Assembly: GCA_021806345.1 (NCBI GenBank)
Contig: JAJZXP010000384.1
Coordinates: 1 to 9,389 of the forward strand
DNA length: 9,389 bases
Direction: 5' to 3'
From: Thermoplasmata archaeon
GTDB lineage: Archaea > Thermoplasmatota > Thermoplasmata > Thermoplasmatales > Thermoplasmataceae
Shown: positions 1 through 5,988 of the stretch, one piece after another
Layout of the letters: each line of letters opens with the position of its first letter
Position numbering within the stretch: position 1 is the first letter of the stretch
Made by a program: the position numbers and the translations under genes
Notes under the pieces: generated by a model
Database searches by the model: none
Seen by the model: only the letters and a program-made list of their open reading frames with translations
What the model was told of the DNA's origin: nothing

Positions 1-35
1 TCCAAGTGCCATGAGTAACCTTCATGTAGAAATAC

Positions 36-51
36 TTATACTAATATATAT
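36..51 (+). promoter_or_regulatory. Likely archaeal promoter (TATA region) of the abiEi/abiEii-like operon
   Basis: A strongly AT-rich stretch (TTATACTAATATATAT) lies 36-51 bases before the ATG at 87. A TATA box in its second half would put transcription start near 72-78, leaving a leader of about 10-15 bases. No clear Shine-Dalgarno precedes the ATG, which suits a short-leader transcript. The whole area is AT-rich, so the exact box is uncertain. Confidence 0.4.
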
Positions 52-86
52 CATAATGATCACTAATAGGTACTATTCTGATATAA

Positions 87-731
87 ATGAACATAAAGCA
101 CCTGCTAAGAAAACTGCGGCTAAATGGTAAAGAATTCATAACGGATCTAGATCTTAAAGAATATTGTTCACTTTTTGAACTTACTTACGCTGACACTGTA
201 GCGTACCTGTTAAGGAAGAAGTACTTAATCAGGATTTTCAGGGGAATTTTCTATGTCAGGTCTGTTGAAGAAGTGATCCTTGGGAGGAGCAAATACAGTC
301 ACTTTCAGCTTGTTGCCCGAGGTCTTGAATTGAAGAAGATAGAAAATTGGTATTTCGGGCTTCACACCGCCCTGAAATTAAATAACATGACACATGAATA
401 CTTCGCAATCGAAGATGTTTTGAGCGATACTCTGTTTAGAGCAGCCCCAATATCAATAGCCGGTCATAAATTTAGGTTTACTAAGATTTCGAGCTCGCTG
501 ATGGATTTCGGGATACTCAAGGACAGAGGGATTAGGTTCTCAGACCCTGAAAAAACCATTCTGGATTTCATCTACATATGGAGGTACCGTGGGTTGCCTC
601 ATGCCAGAATTGTTGAGGACGTATCTGAATGGGCTGATACCCTAAATACATCCAGATTTAGAAGGTATTCCAGGAATTATCCACAAACCGTAGTGAACAT
701 AACTGAAGAGGTAATACATGTTAAACGCTGA
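87..731 (+). CDS. AbiEi-like antitoxin / winged-helix transcriptional regulator of a type IV toxin-antitoxin pair
   Basis: A 214-aa protein recognised as AbiEi-like (COG5340-type) from its architecture. A small N-terminal wHTH lies at about residues 15-60, ending in the wing-like stretch RKKYLIRIFRGIFYVRS. The C-terminal domain carries RFSDPEKTILDFIYIWRYRG at about 150-169, typical of the AbiEi C-terminal region. In this family the protein represses its own operon and counteracts the nucleotidyltransferase encoded next. The downstream NTase starts 14 bases before this gene's stop, so the two are almost certainly co-transcribed and translationally coupled. ATG 87 follows a TATA-like region at a distance fitting a short leader. 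No frameshifts are seen and the length is normal for the family. Family assignment is strong; regulation and antitoxin activity are inferred from the family. Confidence 0.85.
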   Translation: MNIKHLLRKLRLNGKEFITDLDLKEYCSLFELTYADTVAYLLRKKYLIRIFRGIFYVRSVEEVILGRSKYSHFQLVARGLELKKIENWYFGLHTALKLNNMTHEYFAIEDVLSDTLFRAAPISIAGHKFRFTKISSSLMDFGILKDRGIRFSDPEKTILDFIYIWRYRGLPHARIVEDVSEWADTLNTSRFRRYSRNYPQTVVNITEEVIHVKR

Positions 732-1653
732 CCTGATAAACGAGCTATCTCAGAGAATTGGATCTGAGAAGCGAGAACTGATCGAGAAGGACCTAATCCT
801 TCATCAATTACTTTTTCACCTGTCAAAGGATGAGTTCTTCTCTGATAATTTTGTGTTTAAAGGAGGAACTTGTCTTGTGAAGTGCTATATCGGGTATGAA
901 AGATTTTCTGAAGATATTGACTTCACCTGGAAAGATCAGAGCGTCTTTTCATCAAAATCAGCAAAGCAGACCAGAAGTTTCATATCAAAAAATATGAACT
1001 CTTTATTGGAACTGTTTGAAGATATTTCTGAAAAGATTGGAATGGACTTCAAGACGAGAAAAAGTGATAAGAGATATGTTGAATTCGGAGGGAGCAATAG
1101 AATTTCCACAATCAAGATGTGGTATAATTCCGTTGTGACGGGTGAGGAGAGTTTCATAAAGATTCAGTTAAACTTCATTGAACAGTTTTTCTATAGTTTT
1201 AACAGATGCAAATTGAAAGGCCTCTTCACATCTGAAATTAGCGACATTAACTTCAAGTTGATGTTCAATGATGTGGAGGACTATACAAAGGAAATAGAAT
1301 TCCAAGTATACGATATAAGAGAAATACTGTGCGAGAAGATGAGGGCAATACTGACCAGGCGCGGAACTAAGGCACGAGACTTTGTAGATGTTTACCTCAT
1401 CTTTAAGAAATTTCAAATTAAACCCGAGGAAATCAGTGTTTGCCTTTGTGGAAAATTGGAACTCGCTACAAAACTTTATAGGAAATTTCAGGTAAATCTG
1501 AGTACAAAGACTCGGTTTCTTGAGAACGGTGAGCTATTTCAATGGGGGTCGGAAAAAGAGGTAATTTTGGAAAGCATAGATGAATCTGATTTTTACTCAT
1601 TTGTTAAGCGTCTGGAAGAATATCTGAGTAAATTTCTGAAGATTGACAAGTGA
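718..1653 (+). CDS. AbiEii-like nucleotidyltransferase toxin of a type IV toxin-antitoxin pair
   Basis: A 311-aa protein of the AbiEii nucleotidyltransferase family (PF08843-type). Visible motifs: FKGGTCLVK at residues 47-55, then RFSEDIDF at 62-69 with the two metal-binding aspartates D66 and D68. A later strand IKIQLNFIEQ lies at 147-156. The C-terminal signature IREILCEKMRAIL at 200-212 is followed by RDFVDVYLI at 220-228, the conserved Lys and Asp-rich helices of the family. Characterised members transfer nucleotides, in some cases to tRNA ends, and so arrest growth until the cognate AbiEi restrains them. The start at 718 overlaps the antitoxin gene by 14 bases in another frame, a spacing typical of these pairs. 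All catalytic motifs are intact, so the gene looks functional. The actual substrate in this organism is unknown. Confidence 0.9.
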   Translation: MLNADLINELSQRIGSEKRELIEKDLILHQLLFHLSKDEFFSDNFVFKGGTCLVKCYIGYERFSEDIDFTWKDQSVFSSKSAKQTRSFISKNMNSLLELFEDISEKIGMDFKTRKSDKRYVEFGGSNRISTIKMWYNSVVTGEESFIKIQLNFIEQFFYSFNRCKLKGLFTSEISDINFKLMFNDVEDYTKEIEFQVYDIREILCEKMRAILTRRGTKARDFVDVYLIFKKFQIKPEEISVCLCGKLELATKLYRKFQVNLSTKTRFLENGELFQWGSEKEVILESIDESDFYSFVKRLEEYLSKFLKIDK

Positions 1654-1961
1654 ATCTGCTCTGTTTAACGAGAAGGCAAAATTCTATCCGTTCATGTGCC
1701 TTGAGTAGCCTGCAGGAATTCTTTGCTATTCATTTCACAGGGAACATTATATCGACTTTTTCCGGTTTATTCATTTTAACACTTTCCGTGGCCATCTCAA
1801 ATAAGTATGAGCTCAGTTATACGACATAAAGATTCATGGAACCCATTTTTCCCTCACTAGGGGAATTAGCGATATATTCAACCTGTCAATGGCATCTCCT
1901 CTTTGAAGACATTGGACTTTTCTGGTCGATGAATCATAAATGTGTTAATCAAATTATTTCA
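1654..1961. other. Intergenic gap between the first and second toxin-antitoxin-like modules
   Basis: No convincing gene is seen. On the minus strand two tiny ORFs overlap as ATGA: 1795-1730 (21 codons plus stop, beginning MATESVKMNKPEK) and 1733-1692 (13 codons plus stop, MNSKEFLQATQGT). They have no upstream promoter I can see and match no family I recognise. They could be a remnant of a small antitoxin-like gene, or chance. A 16-base stretch at 1696-1711 resembles one at 6-21. The promoter elements at the right end of the gap are listed separately. Confidence 0.4.
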
Positions 1962-1977
1962 TTCACCAATTAGTGAA
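1962..1977. promoter_or_regulatory. Near-palindromic operator candidate upstream of the second module
   Basis: TTCAC at 1962-1966 and GTGAA at 1973-1977 form perfect inverted arms around CAATTA; over 16 bases the site is palindromic at 14. It abuts the TATA-like box, where a repressor would block TFB/TBP or polymerase. The wHTH regulator encoded just downstream is the obvious candidate ligand, but that is inference. Confidence 0.4.
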
Positions 1978-1989
1978 ATATATAAAAAG
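1978..1989 (+). promoter_or_regulatory. TATA box of the second regulator/NTase operon
   Basis: ATATATAAAAAG is a good archaeal TATA element, flanked on its 5' side by the GTGAAA end of the near-palindrome, which could overlap the BRE. Transcription start is expected around 2005-2012, about 10-20 bases before the TTG start at 2023. The ATAGTATTAATA block (1990-2001) lies between the box and the expected start. Confidence 0.6.
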
Positions 1990-2022
1990 ATAGTATTAAT
2001 ATAATGAAAGGATTTAGAACTA

Positions 2023-2652
2023 TTGCTTAAAGAAGAAATAGTACTCAGAGAAATACTTTGTCAATTTATGTCGGGCCAAAAGAATCTTACTCAGGCCCAT
2101 CTGTCCAGAGAGCTCGAAGTTTCACTTGGAATGGTGAATAAAACGTTATCAAAACTCAGACAGATTGGGGCAGCAAGAATAGGATTGAGAAGCTTTACAA
2201 TTATTGATTATAATCGGATTCTTCTTTACTGGGCAACGATTAGAAATATCGAACGCGACGTTATTTATTCTACAAGAGTTAACCTTTCAGTACAGGAGAT
2301 AGAAAGATCAGCTCCAGCTGGAGTAACCTTTACGGCCTACACTGGATCCAGACTTTCGTTTACAGAAGTGCCAGCAGATTACAGTGAAGTATGGCTCTAC
2401 ACTCCGGATGAAACACTGGAAGAACTCAGGAGACGATTCAGGAAGAATAATTTGCCAAGGAACCTGATAGTACTTAGATCAGATTATAAGCTGGCTGATA
2501 GTGTCAGAAAATTTTCCCGCAACAACAACTCGGTTACGATTCCACAACTGTATGTTGACCTGTGGAACATTCCAACATGGTATAGCAAGGAATTTTTCAG
2601 CATGGTCGACAGACGCATCAAGGAGGAAGTACTTGGAATTCTGGAACAGTGA
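2023..2652 (+). CDS. wHTH transcriptional regulator with AbiEi-like C-terminal domain, partner of the downstream nucleotidyltransferase
   Basis: A 209-aa protein starting at TTG (2023); AAGGA upstream is a weak ribosome-binding match. Residues about 5-60 form a winged helix (LTQAHLSRELEVSLGMVNKT as helix-turn-helix, then a short wing). Residues about 75-165 form an alpha/beta domain with EVWLYTPDE and NLIVLRSD strands. The tail VTIPQLYVDLW...FFSMVDRRI resembles the AbiEi C-terminal pattern, where a 'vDL' helix precedes the end. The same C-terminal order appears in the 330-aa regulator at 5975-6967 (VAFMGP, TAYIYVE, LKVLAYLPD, QVLLDLASFG), so I judge them members of one family; this gene lacks the other's nuclease-like N-terminus. 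The NTase start lies inside this gene. A regulator or antitoxin role is inferred from context. I cannot name an exact family. Confidence 0.7.
   Translation: MLKEEIVLREILCQFMSGQKNLTQAHLSRELEVSLGMVNKTLSKLRQIGAARIGLRSFTIIDYNRILLYWATIRNIERDVIYSTRVNLSVQEIERSAPAGVTFTAYTGSRLSFTEVPADYSEVWLYTPDETLEELRRRFRKNNLPRNLIVLRSDYKLADSVRKFSRNNNSVTIPQLYVDLWNIPTWYSKEFFSMVDRRIKEEVLGILEQ
2622..2626 (+). promoter_or_regulatory. Shine-Dalgarno (GGAGG) selecting an internal TTG start for the NTase
   Basis: AAGGAGGAAGTACTTG places a perfect GGAGG six bases before TTG 2633, which is in the NTase frame and inside the end of the regulator gene. This is the strongest ribosome-binding site near the junction and is why TTG 2633 is preferred over the upstream ATG 2501 or the ATG at 2675. 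Confidence 0.65.
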
Positions 2653-3271
2653 AATAACAAACAAAAGCTGGGAGATGCTCATCGATTTTTCAAGGAAGTA
2701 TGACTTTATTCTTATAGGGGGATGGGCTATTTACCTTTACTCGCAACTTCAAAAGTCAAGAGATATCGACATTATAGTTTCATACGAATCCTTTTCGGTT
2801 ATTTCTAATGATTATCCGGTAAAGAAGAATATGTCCCTGAAGAAATACGAGATTAAGTTCAAGGACTTTGATGTGGACATTTACCTTCCACATTTCTCAA
2901 TACTCTCGGTGCCACCTTCAGATATACTTGATTTATACTCAACGGTTGTAGCTAACATAAAAGTTCCAACAATAGAAACTCTACTAACACTTAAGTTAGG
3001 CGCATATTCCGATAGATTGAATAGTATCAAAGGGGACAAAGATTCTCTCGATATTGTCGGGTTGCTGTCAAAGGCGGATATTAATATGGAAGAACTCAAG
3101 AGCATCTTCAGAAAGTATAATTTGTATCATTTCTCCGATCATTTGAAAAACGCCATTCTCAGGTTTGATCATAGACTTTTGCCCTACCTTAATTTGAATG
3201 AGAATAGCTTTTCAAAGCTCAAAAAACGCTTGCTGGAACAAATAGATAATACAAATTTCATGACAGAATGA
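2633..3271 (+). CDS. Nucleotidyltransferase (GGWA...RDIDIIV type), probable toxin of the second module
   Basis: From TTG 2633 the protein is 212 aa. It shows the minimal polymerase-beta-like NTase core: FILIGGWAIYLY at residues 25-36, RDIDIIV at 43-49 with D44 and D46 as metal ligands, and FDVDIYLP at 79-86 giving the third aspartate D82. A later helix with IETLLTLKLGAYSDR and GDKDSLDIVGLL is the conserved Lys/Asp region of AbiEii-like and related NTases. All catalytic residues are present. The reading frame stays open back to 2501, but that start would run 152 bases inside the regulator; the GGAGG before 2633 argues for the short form, which overlaps by 20 bases. Toxin function is inferred from the pairing with a wHTH protein. 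It differs clearly from the AbiEii-like protein at 718-1653, which is longer with a GGT motif. A MNT- or LinB-like antibiotic-modifying NTase is a less likely alternative. Confidence 0.75.
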   Translation: MEFWNSEITNKSWEMLIDFSRKYDFILIGGWAIYLYSQLQKSRDIDIIVSYESFSVISNDYPVKKNMSLKKYEIKFKDFDVDIYLPHFSILSVPPSDILDLYSTVVANIKVPTIETLLTLKLGAYSDRLNSIKGDKDSLDIVGLLSKADINMEELKSIFRKYNLYHFSDHLKNAILRFDHRLLPYLNLNENSFSKLKKRLLEQIDNTNFMTE

Positions 3272-3331
3272 AAGTTTAGCCAGCTGTTGCTATAGTACTC
3301 TTATGGCCTTTGGGGAGAAAGTTAGGAAAAG

Positions 3332-4039
3332 TTACCACTCCTCATTTCTGATACACTTAAGGACTATGCCCCGAACAATAAATTGAAAATCAGTCCACCG
3401 CCTTTTATTATCCTCCGTCCCTTTGGTACCCAGCAAGGACATCGCATCTTCAAAAGCCTTGACATATTCTATTTTGTTTAGCGTTTTGCTAAGTTTCTGA
3501 TCCGAAGAGCCTGTTTGTAATTTTCTTAGGACACTTATAACTTCACTTCCGTTGGACCCAAAGTGAGAAACTGGAAAAAGTCAACGATGTCTTGATCGCG
3601 ACCTGCTTGTAATTTCAGGGCCCAAAGTGTTTCAACTCTTGCAATTGGTATTTTATTTTTTATTATACCAGTAAGTGCAGCTATTTTCCTGATTGATGGG
3701 CACTCTGCGACCAGGAGCTGGATAAATTTACCCGCTCTTCTTTATCTCTAACGGCATCATCTAAGATATCTACAATAACTTCGTTTTTACTCAGCCTGAA
3801 AACTTTGTCATCACAATTCTGTGGATTTGGCTGATAATTTTTTTCAATAGAGAACCCATGTTTCTGCATATTATTCAGTACAATTCTTCTGAATTGCTCA
3901 GGATAACTATATCGAAATCATTAGAATACCTTAGGTTACCGTATCCCATTGTGGCATATCCTCCGGTGACAACTTCACTCGGTTTCCAGGGTCAGTAATC
4001 TAGCAATTGTAAAGTCTTTTGTTCCCTAACTTTGGTCAT
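3332..4039 (-). pseudogene. Decayed nucleotidyltransferase gene, at least three frameshifts and one in-frame stop
   Basis: Reading from ATG 4039: MTKVREQKTLQLLDY, then an in-frame TGA (3994-3992), then WKPSEVVTGGYATMGYGNLR followed by YSNDFDIVIL, clearly an NTase GG...DFDIV core. The frame then shifts near 3880-3900 into RIVLNNMQKHGFSIEKNYQP... with a third-aspartate strand VIVDILDDA. It shifts again near 3735 into KFIQLLVAECPS... with the helix IPIARVETLWALKLQAGRDQ and DIVDFFQF. A last shift near 3555 leads into a C-terminal stretch ending at the TAA at 3332. Every segment keeps family-like sequence in a different frame, so this is a genuine recently decayed gene of about 235 codons rather than noise. 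It is the second NTase of the minus-strand operon; its ATG overlaps the stop of a 37-aa ORF as ATGA. The GGYA motif differs from the GGWA of its neighbours, suggesting a distinct subfamily. Confidence 0.8.
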
Positions 4040-4149
4040 TGCTCAATGAGTTCATTAGCTCCGGCAAATATTCTGCTATGATTATTGATCAGGATACGAT
4101 CTAACAGTCCACTGATTAACAATATATCATCAATGCCACGATTGTTCAT
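4036..4149 (-). CDS. 37-aa ORF between the two minus-strand NTase genes
   Basis: ATG 4149 to TGA 4036 encodes MNNRGIDDILLISGLLDRIL and 17 further residues ending NELIEQ. It starts 26 bases after the stop of the interrupted NTase and ends in a four-base ATGA overlap with the decayed NTase. That is the coupling expected of an antitoxin or accessory partner. It is too short for a whole wHTH; it may be the C-terminal remnant of the decayed NTase's partner, or a small helical partner in its own right. I do not recognise a family and no Shine-Dalgarno is visible. Confidence 0.35.
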   Translation of the reverse strand: MNNRGIDDILLISGLLDRILINNHSRIFAGANELIEQ

Positions 4150-4175
4150 CAATCAACAACAGGAGAGAAGATGAG

Positions 4176-4857
4176 TTAAACTATAGATAACAATCTAGCG
4201 ATCATTTCTCTGCACTCTTTGGGGCTTAGAGACCGGTACTGAAACTCATGGAGATCTTGTAATGTAAGTGATTTCAAAAGGTCCCTTAAATAATCTTTTG
4301 AAAAAATTTCATCGTGCAAATATTGAAGATTTAACGGACGATTCTTTATGTATCTATCATCAAGAAGCGCAATTATATCTCCATAATCCTTGGTGATCTT
4401 ATCTATCAAGTATTGACGATCTCTGTATCTTCCATTTTCAAGCATATTCCTTCTATCCCACGCAGCTTTGACCTTCATTCCTAGGAGAATGGATCGATCC
4501 GGAACAATGACCGTAGCATTGCTATTCATAACCAGATTCACAGAGTTCTCTTGAGATATTTTAATAGTCATTATGTCATTTGTTCCTTGGAAACTTTGAA
4601 CAGATTTCACAAAGTCTATTTCTATTTCCTCTTTCCCGACCTCTTTGTAGTATCGCATAATTCCATCTACGCCCCTGTATTTTTTGTAGCCTCTTTCGAA
4701 ATATAGGTATTTCTTGAGCTCTGAGACCACTTTTGTGCTTGCCATGATGTCAATATCGCGTGATCCGTACCATGAATTATAAGCATCTACGGCCCAGCCT
4801 CCAATTAGCCAGACTTTAGTCGAATTGTCTGAATCAAATTTCTTCTTTACAAAATTG
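4176..4857 (-). pseudogene. 3' part of the IS1-interrupted nucleotidyltransferase of the third module
   Basis: Read from the IS edge, the frame begins NFVKKKFDSD, then VWLIGGWAVDAY and SRDIDIMAS, an NTase GGWA...DID core with the two metal-binding aspartates (56 and 58 in the reconstructed protein). A third is the D of EEIEIDFVK at 103. The Lys/Asp helices RSILLGMKVKAAWDRR and KDYGDIIALLD follow. No ATG, GTG or TTG lies in frame between the IS and the ATG at 4745, which falls immediately after the DID motif. Any protein made from 4745 (189 aa) would therefore lack the catalytic core. Joining this piece to 5916-5988 across the IS, with one 8-base target copy removed, gives a continuous 248-aa NTase. 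The upstream regulator would have been its partner. Confidence 0.85.
4850..4857. repeat. Left 8-bp target-site duplication of the IS1-family element
   Basis: CAAAATTG at 4850-4857 is repeated exactly at 5916-5923, immediately outside the two inverted ends. Eight bases fits the 8-9 bp usual for IS1-family elements. Because the ends are G/C-ambiguous the junction could shift by one or two bases, but 8 bp is the longest exact duplication and removing one copy restores the host frame. Confidence 0.9.
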
Positions 4858-4878
4858 GGTAGTGTCCTAACATAGATG
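4858..4878 (+). repeat. Left terminal inverted repeat of the IS1-family element
   Basis: Begins GGTAGTGTCCTA, identical to the reverse complement of the right end over 12 bases; the following nine bases match at five positions. Confidence 0.85.
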
Positions 4879-4908
4879 TATTAATATACGCAGATGCATT
4901 ATCACTGT

Positions 4909-5379
4909 ATGGCAAGACCAAGGGGAGAGATACGTGTAACATGCCAGAATAATTCCTGCAGATATTATCAGAAGGAGAGAGGAAAGGATATCATAAAGAG
5001 GGGAAAGAACCGCTCAGGCCACCAGCTCTACAAATGCCTTCACTGCAACCGCACATTCTCTGAGACCATACTCACTCCGCTGTATCACAAGCATATGCCT
5101 GAATCCGAAATCATAAGGATATGCAGGCTTCTTGTGGAAAAGAACGGAATCAGATCCATTGAACGCATAACCGGGCATCACAGGGACACCATTGGCAGAC
5201 TGCTGGAAGACCTTGCTGAACAGGCTGAATACGTCAACGAAGAGTTGCTGAGAAACATTGGGATGGAGCAGTACGAGATGGATGAGTTATGGACCATGAT
5301 CAAAAAAAACAGAAAAAAGTTATCCATGACGGCCCAGATGCAGCTGAGGAGGGTGACGCATGGATATACACAGCAGTGA
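4909..5379 (+). CDS. IS1-family transposase first frame (InsA-like, zinc finger plus helix-turn-helix)
   Basis: From ATG 4909 (MARPRGEIRVTC...) this frame encodes 156 aa; an in-frame ATG at 4894 would add five residues. Residues about 11-52 hold a C2C2 zinc-finger-like region (VTCQNNSCRYY ... YKCLHCNRTFSE), as in archaeal IS1 proteins. It is followed by a helix-turn-helix (SIERITGHHRDTIGRLL) used to bind the inverted ends. The first catalytic aspartate is in YEMDELWTM, just before the frameshift site. The InsA-like product alone would lack the rest of the DDE domain and in IS1 acts as a repressor of transposition; that role here is by analogy. The 25 or so codons after the slippery site do not resemble transposase and are read only when no frameshift occurs. 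Confidence 0.85.
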   Translation: MARPRGEIRVTCQNNSCRYYQKERGKDIIKRGKNRSGHQLYKCLHCNRTFSETILTPLYHKHMPESEIIRICRLLVEKNGIRSIERITGHHRDTIGRLLEDLAEQAEYVNEELLRNIGMEQYEMDELWTMIKKNRKKLSMTAQMQLRRVTHGYTQQ

Positions 5380-5906
5380 AAAGGGGATCTTATCTTTTCC
5401 CTGTATTCTCCATCGGTAAATGGACGCAGGATACCTGCAGATCAATGATATATGATTTCAGGAGAAGACTGAGCTTCAATTCTCAATTGAAGGCCGAGGT
5501 ATTCACCGACGGGAATGACGATTACACCTATGCTTTCAGGGGCTTCTTTCCCCAAGGCATGATCAACTACGGCCAGCTGGTGAAGATAAGGGATTCGAGG
5601 GGGAAGCTCATCGGGAAGGAGAGGAGAATCATATACGGGAATCCGGATGAGGATGACATTGACACAATAAATGTGGAGAACTTCAACGGAATATTAAGGG
5701 AGAGAGTCGGCAGGCTTGTAAGAAAGACAAAATGTTTCTCGAAGAAGAAATATCGGCTGATCTGTGCAGTAAGCCTGTTCCAGTTCTACTGGAACTTCAT
5801 GTCGGAAATCAGGAGAGGCAGATCTCCAGCGATGCTTGAATCTTTATCAGAGAACCTGTGGACATGGCATGATTTCTTTTATGCAGAATTAACTCACCTA
5901 ACATAG
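5289..5906 (+). CDS. IS1-family transposase second frame (InsB-like DDE domain, made by -1 frameshift)
   Basis: Open in the -1 frame relative to the first ORF. It continues AWIYTAVKRGSYLFPVF, then VFTDGNDDYTY with the second catalytic aspartate, then INVENFNGILRERVGR and LVRKTKCFSKK, the IS1 signature with the catalytic glutamate and Arg/Lys/Phe/Ser run, ending ...FYAELTHLT. The ATG at 5289 lies inside the first frame with no ribosome-binding site. The working protein is therefore most likely the 332-aa fusion read from 4909 to 5906. No mutation of catalytic residues is seen. Confidence 0.85.
   Translation: MDHDQKKQKKVIHDGPDAAEEGDAWIYTAVKRGSYLFPVFSIGKWTQDTCRSMIYDFRRRLSFNSQLKAEVFTDGNDDYTYAFRGFFPQGMINYGQLVKIRDSRGKLIGKERRIIYGNPDEDDIDTINVENFNGILRERVGRLVRKTKCFSKKKYRLICAVSLFQFYWNFMSEIRRGRSPAMLESLSENLWTWHDFFYAELTHLT
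5304..5319 (+). promoter_or_regulatory. Tandem -1 ribosomal frameshift sites of the transposase
   Basis: In the first reading frame the codons are AAA AAA AAC AGA AAA AAG. This contains two correctly phased slippery heptamers: A AAA AAC (5304-5310), the same type used by IS1, and A AAA AAG (5313-5319). A -1 slip at either one leads into the InsB-like frame. Confidence 0.75.
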
Positions 5907-5915
5907 GACACTACC
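5895..5915 (-). repeat. Right terminal inverted repeat of the IS1-family element
   Basis: Reverse complement begins GGTAGTGTCCTA, identical to the left end for 12 bases. It overlaps the last codons and stop of the transposase. Confidence 0.85.
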
Positions 5916-5923
5916 CAAAATTG
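5916..5923. repeat. Right 8-bp target-site duplication of the IS1-family element
   Basis: CAAAATTG, exact copy of 4850-4857, directly outside the right inverted repeat. Confidence 0.9.
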
Positions 5924-5988
5924 AATAAGTGTATTGTTTCTGATCGTGATTCTTCTATGATTTTTTGGCTTATACTACTCAGTGGCAA
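5916..5988 (-). pseudogene. 5' part of the IS1-interrupted nucleotidyltransferase (TTG start)
   Basis: TTG 5988 opens a frame (MPLSSISQKIIEESRSETIH...) that runs without a stop into the target duplication. It is exactly in phase with the 3' part at 4849 when the IS and one CAAAATTG copy are removed (73 + 674 = 747 bases, 249 codons). The TTG overlaps the regulator's end by 14 bases and is preceded by GGTGA about six bases upstream, a good archaeal Shine-Dalgarno. Only 22-24 residues, before the GGWA motif, are encoded on this side. Confidence 0.75.

Larger units (their letters stand above)
4858..5915 (+). mobile_element. Complete IS1-family insertion sequence (1058 bp)
   Basis: The element is bounded by inverted ends that share GGTAGTGTCCTA exactly (12/12) and match partially for about nine more bases. 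It carries two overlapping transposase frames in the IS1 arrangement and is flanked by 8-bp direct repeats CAAAATTG. Base composition inside is visibly richer in G+C than the flanks. No internal stop, deletion or end damage is seen, so it looks recent and potentially active. It interrupts an NTase gene read on the opposite strand. I cannot name the specific element. Confidence 0.92.

Noticed and set aside
1692..1795. Two tiny ATGA-overlapping minus-strand ORFs as an antitoxin/toxin pair
   Set aside because: At 21 and 13 codons, with no promoter or recognised motif, they are more likely chance or a remnant, so they are mentioned only in the gap entry.
2501..2632. Upstream extension of the second NTase to ATG 2501
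   Set aside because: It would overlap the regulator by 152 bases, has no ribosome-binding site, and the added sequence is not NTase-like; TTG 2633 has a perfect GGAGG.
3681..3869. Stand-alone 62-aa minus-strand protein
   Set aside because: It is the middle segment of the frameshifted NTase, with family sequence continuing in other frames on both sides.
4858..5915. CRISPR array or satellite repeat around the IS
   Set aside because: The only repeats are the inverted ends and the 8-bp target copies; no regular repeat-spacer pattern exists anywhere in the window.
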